A DNA stretch of 64,000 nucleotides from UBA8389 sp942493385 (GCA_942493385.1 OW818699.1:1302001-1366000); one strand, 5' to 3'; positions 25,717 to 35,474 are shown, counted from the first letter of the stretch. The notes: generated by a model not told the origin, from the sequence alone. A program made the numbers and translations.

Positions 25717-26778
25717 TTAGATGCCCAGTGCGTCGCAATAAAAATCCAGCATTTCTTCAATTTGCTGCCGATTGGCAGTTTGGTCGAGTTTCAATTCACC
25801 GATACCAGAGAGCAAGGTGAAATTGATGATGGAACCTTCGTTCTTCTTGTCGTGCGTCATGGCTTCGTACAAAGCGGGATAGTCCTTGCAGGAAATCGGA
25901 TAGACCCCATATTCTTGACGTACAAAATGGATGTACGATTGCAGTACGGCCATTGGGAAGCCCAATTGACGCATGCTCAGGTACAGTTCGCATAAAAGGC
26001 CCCAAGCCACGGCGTATCCGTGCAACACCGGTTTGCCTTCCTGATGGGAAAGGCTTTCGAAGGCATGACCTACCGTATGCCCCAGGTTCAACGCTTTTCT
26101 CAAACCTTGTTCTTTGGGATCCTTGGTCGTAATTTCGTCCTTGATTTCGACAGAACGCTTCACCGCCTTCAAAAATGCAGGGCTTTCCGGATGTTCCAAA
26201 TCCAAAGCCAGCAATTCGTTCCAATACTCAACGTCCGAAAGCAGGCCGTGTTTCAGCATTTCCGCATAGCCGGAAATGATGTTGGCATGATCAAGGCTGC
26301 TGTAGAAAGAGGCATGAAAAACCACTGCTACTGGTAGGTGAAAAGCCCCGATCTCGTTTTTTAATCCGTTGAAATTGATGCCTGTCTTGCCTCCAACTGC
26401 CGCATCCACGGCTGAAAGCACAGTGGTAGGAATGTGGATGCAATCGATGCCCCTTTTAAAGGAAGCGGCTGCGAAACCACCCAAGTCGGTCACCATACCT
26501 CCGCCCAGATTCACCAGTACCGATTTGCGCGTGGCGCCATGACTGCTCAGAAACTGCCAGACAGCCGAAAGATTTTCCACATTTTTATGCTCGTCGCCAG
26601 CTGGTATCGTCAGAAAGCGAGCTGCTTTGAGACCCTCTGCATCCCTCAATTGAGGAAGGCAATACTTCACCGAATTAGTGTCGGTCAGAACGAAAATCTG
26701 ATCGGCGGCATAGCTCGAAAGCAGGTTGTTAAGGTCGTTGTGGAGGTTTTCCGAGAAAATCAGGTGGCTGGCAGACAT
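25717..26778 (-). CDS. aroB: 3-dehydroquinate synthase
   Basis: A 353-residue AroB homologue, normal in length. It converts DAHP to 3-dehydroquinate in the shikimate pathway using NAD and a divalent metal. Visible family segments are the nucleotide-binding NLGGGMVTDLGGFAAASFKRG (with the GGG-x-x-x-D pattern near residue 95-115), IPTTVLSAVDAAVGGKTGIN (about 124-143), LNLGHTVGHAFESL with the metal His (about 242-255) and HGYAVAWGL. A TATCTTTG promoter box lies upstream. Its stop is 10 bases before the downstream regulator start, so the regulator may be co-transcribed. Confidence 0.96.
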   Translation of the reverse strand: MSASHLIFSENLHNDLNNLLSSYAADQIFVLTDTNSVKYCLPQLRDAEGLKAARFLTIPAGDEHKNVENLSAVWQFLSSHGATRKSVLVNLGGGMVTDLGGFAAASFKRGIDCIHIPTTVLSAVDAAVGGKTGINFNGLKNEIGAFHLPVAVVFHASFYSSLDHANIISGYAEMLKHGLLSDVEYWNELLALDLEHPESPAFLKAVKRSVEIKDEITTKDPKEQGLRKALNLGHTVGHAFESLSHQEGKPVLHGYAVAWGLLCELYLSMRQLGFPMAVLQSYIHFVRQEYGVYPISCKDYPALYEAMTHDKKNEGSIINFTLLSGIGELKLDQTANRQQIEEMLDFYCDALGI

Positions 26779-26800
26779 ATTGAACGGGTTTTTTGTACTA

Positions 26801-26808
26801 CAAAGATA
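26801..26808 (-). promoter_or_regulatory. -7 box of aroB promoter
   Basis: TATCTTTG on the minus strand, 22 bases before the aroB ATG, fits the TAnnTTTG consensus. No convincing -33 TTTG is visible at the right distance. Confidence 0.5.
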
Positions 26809-26867
26809 GCAATTCCAAGGTTTTTTTGGATATTTGCATATCCTGTTGATTTTGACCTTAAATCTGT

Positions 26868-28307
26868 ATGTTTTTACATTCTGTAGCCTGGCCCGATATT
26901 TTCCTTTTTCTGATGAAATCCTTTTATTGGATTACATTGGTGGGAGTGGTGATGGTGGTGATCATGGACAACAGAAATCCTTTGAAAACCATTTCCTGGG
27001 TGCTGGTTCTGATTTTGCTGCCTTATGTAGGGCTCTTTCTCTATATTTTTCTGGGACAGCGCTATCGAAAGGTCAAGATCATTTCCCGGAAAAGCATCCG
27101 AAGCATCGAAAACAATCCGGCATATCTGTACGAGGATTTGGATCCGTCCAGTTATCCACCTGAATGCACCGGTTTGATACGGATGCTGCGCCAAAGCAAT
27201 TCCCATCCCGTTTTTTCTGGAAATACGGTTCGTCTGCTCACAGAGGGTCGTGAAAAGTTCGACGTGTTGTTTGAAGATATTCGAAATGCCAAGAAGCATA
27301 TCCATCTGGAATACTACATCATAGACAGTTGCAAGATTGGTTATGAATTACAAACCCTACTCATTCAAAAAGCGCAGGAAGGTGTTGAAGTCCGTGTGAT
27401 TTACGACGATCTGGGCTCCTGGAAAACAAAAAATGCGTTCTTTCGCGAAATGCGCGACGCTGGTGTGCAGGTTTATCCCTTTTTGAAAGTGCTGATCCCT
27501 TGGCTTTCCCCTAAGGCAAACTATCGCAATCACCGCAAAATCGTCGTTATCGACGGTGAAATTGGTTATACTGGCGGGTTCAATTTTGCGGATCGTTATC
27601 TGGATGGAGGCAACTTCGATTATTGGCGTGACAGCCAAGTGCGCATCGAGGGCAAAGGCGTTTATGGGTTGCAAACGGCTTTTCTGATCGATTGGTATTT
27701 CACCAGCCGAAACCTGATCACTTCGAAGTTGTATTTCCCGGATATCGAAGTCAAAGGAAATTGTTTGGTGCAAACGGCCACCAGCAGCATCGATACCGAT
27801 TGGGAAAACATCATGCAGGGCATCTTCAAAATCTTGACGACTGCCAAAAGCTATGTCTACCTGCAAACTCCCTATTTCATGCCCAGCGAAAGCCTGCTGA
27901 CCGCCCTGCAGACAGCCGCCCTCAGCGGTGTTGACGTCCGGTTGATGGTACCCGAAGATTCCGACACCAAAGTGGCTTTGAAGGGAATGCATTCCTACTT
28001 CACCGAAATCATGGAAGCTGGTGTCAAGATTTATGTTTACCGCAAAGGTTTCATGCATGCCAAAACCGTGGTTTCGGACGACATCGTTTCGACCGTGGGT
28101 TCTACCAACCTCGATTACAGAAGCTTTGAGTTGGATTTCGAAGTGAATGCTTTTGTATACGATCAAGCTTTCGCTCAAGAAATGAAGGCGGTTTTCCTTA
28201 AGGATCAGGAGGAAAGCAGGCAAATTCTTTTATCGGAATGGTCGGATCGTCCAAAGATTAAGCGCTGGATTGAGTCTATTTGTAGAGTATTTGGCCCGCA
28301 ACTTTAA
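26868..28307 (+). CDS. cls: Cardiolipin synthase (phospholipase D family)
   Basis: A 479-residue membrane enzyme with two N-terminal hydrophobic segments (ITLVGVVMVVIM and WVLVLILLPYVGLFLYIFLG) and two HKD motifs of the phospholipase D superfamily: NHRKIVVID with downstream GGFNFADRY (about 221-243) and MHAKTVVSDD with GSTNLDYRSFE (about 394-418). It condenses two phosphatidylglycerols to cardiolipin. ATG 26913 (MKSFYWITL), 45 bases inside, is an attractive alternative start because the typical family N-terminus begins there and a TTTG/TACATTCT-like promoter overlaps 26868. The 3' end overlaps rsmD convergently by 4 bases. Confidence 0.92.
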   Translation: MFLHSVAWPDIFLFLMKSFYWITLVGVVMVVIMDNRNPLKTISWVLVLILLPYVGLFLYIFLGQRYRKVKIISRKSIRSIENNPAYLYEDLDPSSYPPECTGLIRMLRQSNSHPVFSGNTVRLLTEGREKFDVLFEDIRNAKKHIHLEYYIIDSCKIGYELQTLLIQKAQEGVEVRVIYDDLGSWKTKNAFFREMRDAGVQVYPFLKVLIPWLSPKANYRNHRKIVVIDGEIGYTGGFNFADRYLDGGNFDYWRDSQVRIEGKGVYGLQTAFLIDWYFTSRNLITSKLYFPDIEVKGNCLVQTATSSIDTDWENIMQGIFKILTTAKSYVYLQTPYFMPSESLLTALQTAALSGVDVRLMVPEDSDTKVALKGMHSYFTEIMEAGVKIYVYRKGFMHAKTVVSDDIVSTVGSTNLDYRSFELDFEVNAFVYDQAFAQEMKAVFLKDQEESRQILLSEWSDRPKIKRWIESICRVFGPQL

Positions 28308-28840
28308 CTTTTCTCAAAAAAGGAAAAATGCACGCTGCCGTAGGTGCGCATTTCTTTGAAGGCTGGATGTTGGCTGAAGTCGGTGTGTTTGCCGTGTTCG
28401 ATTAGGAGCAGGCTGTCTGCTGCCAAAAGACCGGTGGCCAAGATCAGGTCGGGAAGTTGAGCCATTTTTTCATCCGCGTAGGGTGCATCAGCAAAAATCA
28501 AATCGAAATTGGCTTTGGACGAAGCAATGAAGCGGTAAGCATCACCATTCACCACCGAGTAATTCGTTAACTTCAGTTTCTGCGCCACCTCGTGAATAAA
28601 ATGAACATGCGGGGCATAGTGTTCCACAAAAGTGACGGATTTGGCATCGCGTGACAAAAATTCGAATCCGATGCTGCCGGTGCCAGCAAACAAGTCCAAC
28701 ACCCTTAATTCCTCAAAGTCAAGTCGGTTGGCAAGGATGTTGAATAGGTTCTCCTTGGCGAAATCGGTTGTAGGTCTGGCTTTCAGGCTTTTGGGCAATT
28801 GAAAACGACGGCCGCGAAAATTACCACTGACAATTCTCAT
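28304..28840 (-). CDS. rsmD: 16S rRNA (guanine(966)-N(2))-methyltransferase RsmD
   Basis: A 178-residue RsmD-type methyltransferase that modifies G966 of 16S rRNA using SAM. The family N-terminus MRIVSGNFRGRRF and RPTTDFAKENLFNIL are present, as is SAM motif I, VLDLFAGTGSIGFEFLSR. The catalytic tetrapeptide, normally DPPY, reads DAPY (FADAPYAD near residues 119-126), a substitution of the first Pro. The rest of the protein looks intact. Its start overlaps the upstream DUF3822 gene by 4 bases, so the two are co-translated. Confidence 0.92.
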   Translation of the reverse strand: MRIVSGNFRGRRFQLPKSLKARPTTDFAKENLFNILANRLDFEELRVLDLFAGTGSIGFEFLSRDAKSVTFVEHYAPHVHFIHEVAQKLKLTNYSVVNGDAYRFIASSKANFDLIFADAPYADEKMAQLPDLILATGLLAADSLLLIEHGKHTDFSQHPAFKEMRTYGSVHFSFFEKS

Positions 28841-29643
28841 GCTTCATCCTCGTTTAGTTCATCCTCGTCGTCCGGATATTGTTTGGCAATTCGAAACAGC
28901 TGGTCGGGATTCAGGGAGAATTCTGCCTCAAATAAATTGGCTATATACGGTGAGAGCAGCGTCTGAATTTCGGCAAACGTCATATTGTTCTCACTGCATA
29001 CAAAGGTATTGACGGTGGTAGGATCCATGCCCACCTGTTCCAGGCAACGAAGTATGAAATAGGCGATTTCCTCCGCATTACGGACCGTAAAGGAATTGGC
29101 AAAAATTAGCCGACGGGTGTCGGCCATGAAAAGTTGCATGCTGTGACCGAACAAATGAACGGTCAAGGCTGAAATGTCCGATTTGGCAGCTTGTTGGTAC
29201 GTCCAATTCGCAACGAGGTAACTGCTTGACCACAAGGTCATGTTTGGCAAATGCTTCTCGAAATTGCGATCTCTTTCAGCTGGAACTTCCCAACAAAAAA
29301 GTTGTTTCCCGTCGTCAAAGGGAGCCGTGTAGATCTGTTGTTCCCCTTCGTCGCCATTCTGAAAACGAAAGTATTCCTCCAACGAACGATCGTCCGAAAT
29401 CTTGGATGGAACCAGCATGAAACGGTTGGTGAAATCGATGATGGAGACTTTCAGCTCTGGGCGGCCAGACCAGTGGTTTTCCTTCAAGAAGGCCACAAAC
29501 TTGTCGGGGAAATCGATGGCGGCAAAAAGTCGAAGTTTCATCTTGCCGGTTCCACGGGTGGAGACCTTACCGAACAGGAAACCATCCGGCACTGTGCGGA
29601 CAATCAATTGCTTCAATAAAACGGGTTTGCCGGAATCCTGCAT
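28837..29643 (-). CDS. DUF3822 family protein
   Basis: A 268-residue protein of the DUF3822 family found in Bacteroidota, commonly upstream of rsmD. No signal peptide or membrane segment is seen. The family has an actin/ASKHA-like appearance, here SDISALTVHLFGHSMQLFMAD in the middle and an acidic C-terminus ending DEDELNEDEA. Function is unknown; the steady link to rsmD suggests a role around ribosome or envelope homeostasis, but nothing in the sequence proves it. A TAATTTTG box lies upstream near 29693. Confidence 0.8.
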   Translation of the reverse strand: MQDSGKPVLLKQLIVRTVPDGFLFGKVSTRGTGKMKLRLFAAIDFPDKFVAFLKENHWSGRPELKVSIIDFTNRFMLVPSKISDDRSLEEYFRFQNGDEGEQQIYTAPFDDGKQLFCWEVPAERDRNFEKHLPNMTLWSSSYLVANWTYQQAAKSDISALTVHLFGHSMQLFMADTRRLIFANSFTVRNAEEIAYFILRCLEQVGMDPTTVNTFVCSENNMTFAEIQTLLSPYIANLFEAEFSLNPDQLFRIAKQYPDDEDELNEDEA

Positions 29644-29744
29644 GGTGTGTTTCAGATGCCTTCGGCTTATGTTTTCCCGAAAGCGTGTACAAAATTAGCA
29701 AATGAAATGGAAACACACTACTTTTAAGCTACTAATTTCCCCCG

Positions 29745-31178
29745 ATGATAGCACCTCAATTAGCTGAACAGATAGCCCATTTTTTCCCGTTCGAACCCAC
29801 TCCTGAACAGCATGAGGCGCTACAACGTCTTTCTGTTTTCATGTTGTCTGGAACGGATCAGCAAGTCTTTCTGCTAAAAGGATATGCAGGTACGGGGAAA
29901 ACGAGTCTCATCAGCGCCTTGATTCGCTATTTGGATGCCAGAGTCTTTGGTTGCGAGCTGCTTGCACCAACTGGCCGGGCTGCAAAAGTGCTGGCTTCCT
30001 ACAGCGGGCATCCGGCTTTGACCATCCATAAGAAAATCTATCGGAAGGCAGTCGTTTCGGGCGATGAGGGCGGCTTCTCCCTGAATTTCAACAAACACAA
30101 GGATACCTTCTTTATCGTGGATGAAGCGTCGATGATAGCAAACGGCGGGGGTGAAAACTCGGTTTTTGGCAGTGGCCGTCTTCTGGAAGATTTGCTGGAA
30201 TACGTCTATTCGGGCGAAAACTGCCGGTTGATTTTGATGGGGGATACGGCCCAGTTGCCGCCTGTTGGGCAGGCATTGAGCCCAGCCTTGGATCCGGTTC
30301 AGCTTAGAGCCTTGGGCATGGAAGCCATCGGAATCGAGTTGACACAGGTGTTGCGCCAGGCAGGCGATAGTGGTATTCTGCAGAATGCCACTGACTTGAG
30401 GGATCACATTCGAAATGACCGAGTCAAGGAACTTCCTCAGATTCAGATTAATAAGGTGGATGTGATTCGTCTGGGCGGCGACGAGCTGATGGACGCGCTC
30501 ACCGCTTCGTACGCCAAAGTCGGTATCGAAGAAAGCAAGATCGTCTGTCCTTCCAACAAGCGTGCAGTGCTTTTCAACAAGGGCATTCGCAACTCAGTGC
30601 TCTACAAGGAAGATGAAATTACGAATGGAGATTATTTGCTGGTGGCCAAGAACAATTACCTCTGGTCGGAACCGTACAAGGAAATCCCCTTCATTGCCAA
30701 CGGTGACCTGGTGGAAGTGGTCAGGGTCCGAAAAAACTACGAAATGTACGGTTTTCGCTTTGCCGATATGGAGGTGCGCTTTCCGGAGTACAATTGGGAA
30801 TTGGAGGTCAGGGTGCTGCTCGATTCGCTTTCAGCCGAGTCGCCAGCTCTGGATAGGCCTTCTCAGGAACGACTGTATCAGGATGTGATTCAGGATTATG
30901 CGCCACAATGCAAAACCAAACGCGAGCTTTATTTGGCTCTGAAAGCCGACCCATGGCTGAACGCTTTGCAAGTGAAATACGGTTACGCATTCACGTGTCA
31001 TAAGGCACAGGGCGGCCAATGGAAGGATGTGTTTCTGGATCAGGGCTATGTCACGGAGGAGCGCATGGGGCTGGATTACTACCGTTGGTTGTATACAGCC
31101 ATGACTCGCGCGACGGAGCGAATTTTTTTGGTGAACTTCAAAGATGAGTTCATAAAAAACCCTGCATTTAAACCTTGA
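29745..31178 (+). CDS. RecD-like / Dda-like ATP-dependent DNA helicase
   Basis: A 477-residue superfamily 1 helicase. Walker A is KGYAGTGKTSLI (about 45-56), motif II is FIVDEASM (about 125-132), motif III is LILMGDTAQLPPVG (about 165-178), and the C-terminal UvrD_C_2-type segment holds YAFTCHKAQGGQWKDVFLDQ and WLYTAMTRATERIFLVN. It lacks the long N-terminus of RecD2, so it is closer to the compact Dda/PIF1-like class often called an ATP-dependent endonuclease in this phylum. It probably acts in recombination or replication-fork repair. The stop codon lies inside a terminator hairpin. Confidence 0.87.
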   Translation: MIAPQLAEQIAHFFPFEPTPEQHEALQRLSVFMLSGTDQQVFLLKGYAGTGKTSLISALIRYLDARVFGCELLAPTGRAAKVLASYSGHPALTIHKKIYRKAVVSGDEGGFSLNFNKHKDTFFIVDEASMIANGGGENSVFGSGRLLEDLLEYVYSGENCRLILMGDTAQLPPVGQALSPALDPVQLRALGMEAIGIELTQVLRQAGDSGILQNATDLRDHIRNDRVKELPQIQINKVDVIRLGGDELMDALTASYAKVGIEESKIVCPSNKRAVLFNKGIRNSVLYKEDEITNGDYLLVAKNNYLWSEPYKEIPFIANGDLVEVVRVRKNYEMYGFRFADMEVRFPEYNWELEVRVLLDSLSAESPALDRPSQERLYQDVIQDYAPQCKTKRELYLALKADPWLNALQVKYGYAFTCHKAQGGQWKDVFLDQGYVTEERMGLDYYRWLYTAMTRATERIFLVNFKDEFIKNPAFKP

Positions 31179-31195
31179 GGTTTAAACGCAGGGTG
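31153..31195. terminator. Terminator shared by converging helicase and RND efflux genes
   Basis: ACCCTGCATTTAAACC and GGTTTAAACGCAGGGT form a 16-position stem with one internal mismatch around a TTGA loop (31160-31195). On the minus strand it is followed by six T (31159-31154), giving a canonical terminator for the efflux operon. On the plus strand only a loose T-rich stretch follows. The left arm and loop encode the last codons and TGA stop (31176-31178) of the helicase. Confidence 0.85.
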
Positions 31196-31256
31196 TACAT
31201 TTTCTACTTTTTGATAAACTTTAAACGGAGGGTTTTTGTACGTGATTTTAAAAAAC

Positions 31257-34200
31257 TCAAATTTCTACTTCTTCCACATCGGTTGAATCCAGATCGATGG
31301 CCACTTTGTTCTTTCGGAACGTATTGTTGAACCGCTCTTTCAACTTGTCGGTTGCGTAATAGACCACCGGAACCACCACCAACGTCAGTAAGAGCGAACT
31401 GGTGAGACCACCGATAATGACCCATGCCAAACCGTTTTTACTTTCTGCCGAAGCACCCGTAGCCAAAGCGATGGGAAGCATCCCGAAAATCATGGACAAA
31501 GTCGTCATCAGAATTGGACGGAGACGTTCCTTGCCCGCTGAAATCAAGGCATCAATGACGTTGAGGCCGAGCTCGCGCTGCTGGTTCGTAAAGTCCACCA
31601 GCAAAATGGCGTTCTTGGCCACCAGCCCGATGAGCATCACCATCCCGATCATGGAGAAGATGTTCATCATGCTGCCGGTGAGCGCCAATGCCAACAAGGC
31701 ACCCACGATGGCGAACGGAATGGAGAACAGCACCACGAACGGATAAAGGTAGGAATTGTACAAGGCCACCATGACGAGGTAAACCAGCACCAACGCCAGC
31801 ATCATTGCGATACCAAAACTTCCAAAGGCATCGCCTTGCTGTTTCATTTGACCCAGATAGCTGAACTCAATGTCTGGATTGTGAATGTTTTGCACAATGG
31901 CTTCTTTGATTTCAGAACCTACCGTTCCGGTGGGACGTCCAACCACGCCTGCCTTGACAGTCAGACTGGAAACACGGTCGTAACGTTCCAACTTGTTTGG
32001 GCCCAACGTTTGTTCAATTGTTGCAAAGTTCTGCAATTCAATGGCTTGACCTTTGGTGTTCATAAAGGTCAGCATTTTGATGTCTTCCGGATTCCTCCGA
32101 TTGGTTTCATCGAAACGCAGGTTGATGTTGTATTCCTCATTCTTTTCAGAGAACTTCATGTCGGAGTTCCCGGCAAAGGAGAGCCGGAGTGAATTTGCCA
32201 CGTCGAATACGGAAAGTCCCAATTGTGACATCTTGTCCCTGTCCAGCGCAATCTTCATTTCAGGCTTGCTCTTTTCGATGGAAAGCTTCACATTGACCGT
32301 GCCCGGTATGGCCTTGATGAGGCGCATCACACTGTCGGCTTCCACATACAAGGTGTTCATGTCGGAACCGCGCAGCAACACCTGTATGGGTGCTTCCGAG
32401 TTCATCCCAGAAGAGGAGGTGGCCGAAACCGTGGCCCGAAGTCCGGGAATCTTCATGATTTCATTCTGCAACAAGGCACCATATTGTTCAGAACTGTACG
32501 TTCGTTCCTTTTTGTCAACAATTTTGACACTTATCTCACTCTTGTCGGCTTCGTTGGAACCCATCATGCTGCTGCTGCTGGTATAACCCACGCGGGTGGA
32601 AACACTTTTAACCTCAGGTTTGCTGAACAACAACTTCTCGACTTCCATGGTCTTCAAGTTGGTCTGATACAGGTTGTTCTGCTGGTCGGTTTCCAGTTTT
32701 ACCGTCAATTCACCCCGGTCACTGTTTGGCATGAATTCCATTCCGATAAAGCCGAAAGGAATCAACATAATGGATGCGATGACCAATAAGAATGCAAACG
32801 ACCAGGTAGCCAGTTTGTGCCTTAATCCCCATCGGAGCGTCTGTTCGTATTTGCGGACGAGTAATTTGAAAAAGCTTTCAAAACCCAATGCCAACCTGCC
32901 CATGAACCTCTTTTTCGTGAGTTTTTCTTTCCGGCTGAACCTGGAGGCCAGCAGCGGAGTAAGGGTAAAGGACACGAACAAGCTCATCAACGTCGAGAAT
33001 ACGATAACCAGTGAGAATTCCCGCAGCATATCTCCAATCATGCCACTAACCATGGCAATCGGTACGAAAACCACGACGTCCACCAAGGTGATGGCGATGG
33101 CTGTGAAACTGATTTCAGAACGACCGTCGATGGCAGCCTGCCTTCGGCTCTTGCCCATTTCCAAATGTCGGTGGATGTTTTCGAGCACCACGATGGAGTC
33201 GTCCACCAGAATCCCGATGACCAACGAAATGGCCAACAACGTCATCAAGTTGAGCGAGAAGTCGAAGATGTACATGGCCGCAAACACAGAGATGATGGAT
33301 GCAGGAATGGATACCATGACAATCAAGGAGTTGCGAACGCTGTGCAAGAAGAAGAACATCACAAAGGCAACCAACAAGATGGCCAGCCCGAGATCTTTTA
33401 CGACAGCATTTGCCGAATCGAGCGTATGAATGGACGAGTCGCTCGAGACATTGAATTTAAGTTGGTTCTTGGCAAACGTCGATTCCAAAACACCGATTTC
33501 CTTGTTGATCTGCTCACACACATCGACGGTGTTCGCATCGGATTGTTTCTGAATGACGATACCGATGGAGCTAATGTTGTTAACGCGGTTGATGGTGGAT
33601 ACTTCAGCAATGCCGTCATAAACATCGGCTACATCATCCAAGTGAATGACTGCCCCCGTAACCGTTTTTGCGATGGCTACGTTACTAAGTTGCTCGACGC
33701 TTTGAATTTTACCTCCCAAACGTACGGTGTACTGGCTTTTGTCATTCTCAATTTTACCGGTGGGTAGTTCCAAATTGGCATTTCCCAAAGCCATATAAAC
33801 GGTTGCAATAGAGAGTTTGTAGCCTTCCAGCTTCTGCTTGTCGATGTTGATGCGAATCTCGCGTTCAGTTCCGCCGATCAGGGTGACCTGTCCGACACCG
33901 TTCAACTTGGAAAGGTGGGATTTGATCTGGTCTTTGGTCAATTGGTACAATTCGGTTTCAGGCATTTTGGCCGTCAATCCGATTTGCATCACAGGTATGT
34001 CGTTGGTGGAGAACGTATTAAGCGAGGGCGTTCGTGCATTGGTCGGTAGGAGGGAAAGGACCGAATTCACTTTGCGTTGCGCTTCTTGTAAAGAAACATT
34101 GATGTCAGTTCCCGAGTTCAATGTCAACGTAATGACGGAGAACCCTTCTTGTGAGGAGGAAGCCATGTTGTCCACATTCTCCAGGGAGGAGAGCGCATCT

Positions 34201-34403
34201 TCCAACTTCTTGGTGACAGAGCTTTCCACATCGGCGGCAGAAGCGCCTGGATAGACCGTCATGACTGCGATTACAGGCACATCGATTTTGGGCAGCAGGT
34301 CGTATTTCAACATGGAGTACGACAGGACGCCTGCAATGGCCAGAATGGCAAATATTACAGCGACCAGCGTGGGCCGCTTGATGGATAATTCAGTTATTGA
34401 CAT
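31257..34403 (-). CDS. RND efflux transporter, inner-membrane pump
   Basis: About 1048 residues from ATG 34403 (MSITELSIKRPTLVAVIF); the longer frame from 34451 would overlap the adaptor gene and is not the usual family start. It shows the AcrB-type layout: an N-terminal membrane helix, two periplasmic porter halves (VPVIAVMTVYPGASAADVE near residue 38) and two blocks of membrane helices with GILVDDSIVVLENIHRH (about 393-409) and GLVAKNAILLVDFTNQQR (about 930-947). Driven by protons, it exports hydrophobic compounds together with the adaptor and TolC-like proteins encoded just upstream. Specificity cannot be read from sequence. Confidence 0.93.
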   Translation of the reverse strand: MSITELSIKRPTLVAVIFAILAIAGVLSYSMLKYDLLPKIDVPVIAVMTVYPGASAADVESSVTKKLEDALSSLENVDNMASSSQEGFSVITLTLNSGTDINVSLQEAQRKVNSVLSLLPTNARTPSLNTFSTNDIPVMQIGLTAKMPETELYQLTKDQIKSHLSKLNGVGQVTLIGGTEREIRINIDKQKLEGYKLSIATVYMALGNANLELPTGKIENDKSQYTVRLGGKIQSVEQLSNVAIAKTVTGAVIHLDDVADVYDGIAEVSTINRVNNISSIGIVIQKQSDANTVDVCEQINKEIGVLESTFAKNQLKFNVSSDSSIHTLDSANAVVKDLGLAILLVAFVMFFFLHSVRNSLIVMVSIPASIISVFAAMYIFDFSLNLMTLLAISLVIGILVDDSIVVLENIHRHLEMGKSRRQAAIDGRSEISFTAIAITLVDVVVFVPIAMVSGMIGDMLREFSLVIVFSTLMSLFVSFTLTPLLASRFSRKEKLTKKRFMGRLALGFESFFKLLVRKYEQTLRWGLRHKLATWSFAFLLVIASIMLIPFGFIGMEFMPNSDRGELTVKLETDQQNNLYQTNLKTMEVEKLLFSKPEVKSVSTRVGYTSSSSMMGSNEADKSEISVKIVDKKERTYSSEQYGALLQNEIMKIPGLRATVSATSSSGMNSEAPIQVLLRGSDMNTLYVEADSVMRLIKAIPGTVNVKLSIEKSKPEMKIALDRDKMSQLGLSVFDVANSLRLSFAGNSDMKFSEKNEEYNINLRFDETNRRNPEDIKMLTFMNTKGQAIELQNFATIEQTLGPNKLERYDRVSSLTVKAGVVGRPTGTVGSEIKEAIVQNIHNPDIEFSYLGQMKQQGDAFGSFGIAMMLALVLVYLVMVALYNSYLYPFVVLFSIPFAIVGALLALALTGSMMNIFSMIGMVMLIGLVAKNAILLVDFTNQQRELGLNVIDALISAGKERLRPILMTTLSMIFGMLPIALATGASAESKNGLAWVIIGGLTSSLLLTLVVVPVVYYATDKLKERFNNTFRKNKVAIDLDSTDVEEVEI

Positions 34404-34413
34404 AATCGAGCGT

Positions 34414-35466
34414 TTACTTGTTGGGTGCAACAGAGACGGAAATGCCGTCAATAAGATTAATTTGACCGGCAGTCACCACTTGTTCGCCTTTGGCCAGTCC
34501 ATTGGTGATGAAAAGCACTTTTTCGTTGCCGCCAATCACCGTGATGTCACGTGTCTGCGCTTTGCCATCCTTGACCACATAGACCTTTGCGTTCTTGGTA
34601 CTGCCGAGCAATGCTTCGCGCGGGATGCTCAAGGCGCTGCCTTTGCTGGGTAGGTTGATGGTCACGTTTGCAAACGTACCTGCTTTCAGTTTCCCGTTGT
34701 TGCTGATAACCACTTCCACCGGGTAGTTGTGGGAGTCGTCTCCCTTGGAAGCGATGTAACTGATTTTTCCTGCAAAGGTCTTTCCGGGGAACGCTTCACA
34801 AACCACTTCGGCCTTGTCGCCGTTGGAAAGCTTGTAGATGTTCGACTCGGAGACGTTCATGCGGATTTTCAAACGGGAAATGTCCAACAGGCGAACCACT
34901 GGGCTGCCCATGTTCACGAACGCTCCTCTTTCTACGGATTTCTCCGTAATGATGCCGCTGATGGGGGCGGTGATGGTGGCATCGTCCAATTGTTTCTTCG
35001 CTTGCTCGAGTTGGAGTTGTGCGTTGATGTTGGCCATTTTTGCGTCGTCCATCTGCTGTTGGGTAATGGTTCCGCCTTGAAACAAGCTTTCATATCGGGC
35101 GAGGTCGCGCTTCTGCTTGTCTGCATTGAGCTGCGAGGTCTGCACCGTCAACTCTTTGATTCGGCTGTCGATGCTTGCGATGACCGAACCCTTGGATTTG
35201 CTTTGTCCCAATTCTGCATTCAGGCTGGTGATTTGTCCTGCCGTCTGTGCTGATACGACTACCTCGGTGTACGGATTGAGTGTGCCGGTGAGGCTCAAGG
35301 TCGTTCCGGTGGAAGTCTCGCCGACTTGAGCCACACTGACTACGATTTCAGAAGAAATGAGGTTGGTTTTGCCTGCATTGATTTTTTCATGACTTCTTTT
35401 GAGCATGAAAAAAGCTCCCAACAACACTAAAACGAGGATTATGATACTGATGATTCGATTTTTCAT
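34414..35466 (-). CDS. RND efflux periplasmic adaptor (membrane fusion protein)
   Basis: A 350-residue adaptor with an N-terminal membrane anchor (IISIIILVLVLLGAFFML), a lipoyl-like domain split by a short coiled-coil hairpin (VVVSAQTAGQITSLNAELGQ before, ATITAPISGIITEKSVERGAFV after), a beta-barrel domain (about 190-270) and a C-terminal membrane-proximal domain. It links the pump to the outer-membrane channel. There is no lipobox; the membrane helix probably acts as anchor. It lies 8 bases after the TolC-like gene and 10 before the pump. Confidence 0.92.
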   Translation of the reverse strand: MKNRIISIIILVLVLLGAFFMLKRSHEKINAGKTNLISSEIVVSVAQVGETSTGTTLSLTGTLNPYTEVVVSAQTAGQITSLNAELGQSKSKGSVIASIDSRIKELTVQTSQLNADKQKRDLARYESLFQGGTITQQQMDDAKMANINAQLQLEQAKKQLDDATITAPISGIITEKSVERGAFVNMGSPVVRLLDISRLKIRMNVSESNIYKLSNGDKAEVVCEAFPGKTFAGKISYIASKGDDSHNYPVEVVISNNGKLKAGTFANVTINLPSKGSALSIPREALLGSTKNAKVYVVKDGKAQTRDITVIGGNEKVLFITNGLAKGEQVVTAGQINLIDGISVSVAPNK

Positions 35467-35474
35467 TGTGCGTG

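Noticed and set aside
25707..25760. Extended start of the Y_Y_Y regulator
   Set aside because: It would overlap the end of aroB and precede a perfect signal peptide that starts at 25706.
34404..34451. Extended start of the RND pump
   Set aside because: The extension overlaps the adaptor gene and lacks family similarity; the usual N-terminus MSITELSIKRPT begins at 34403.
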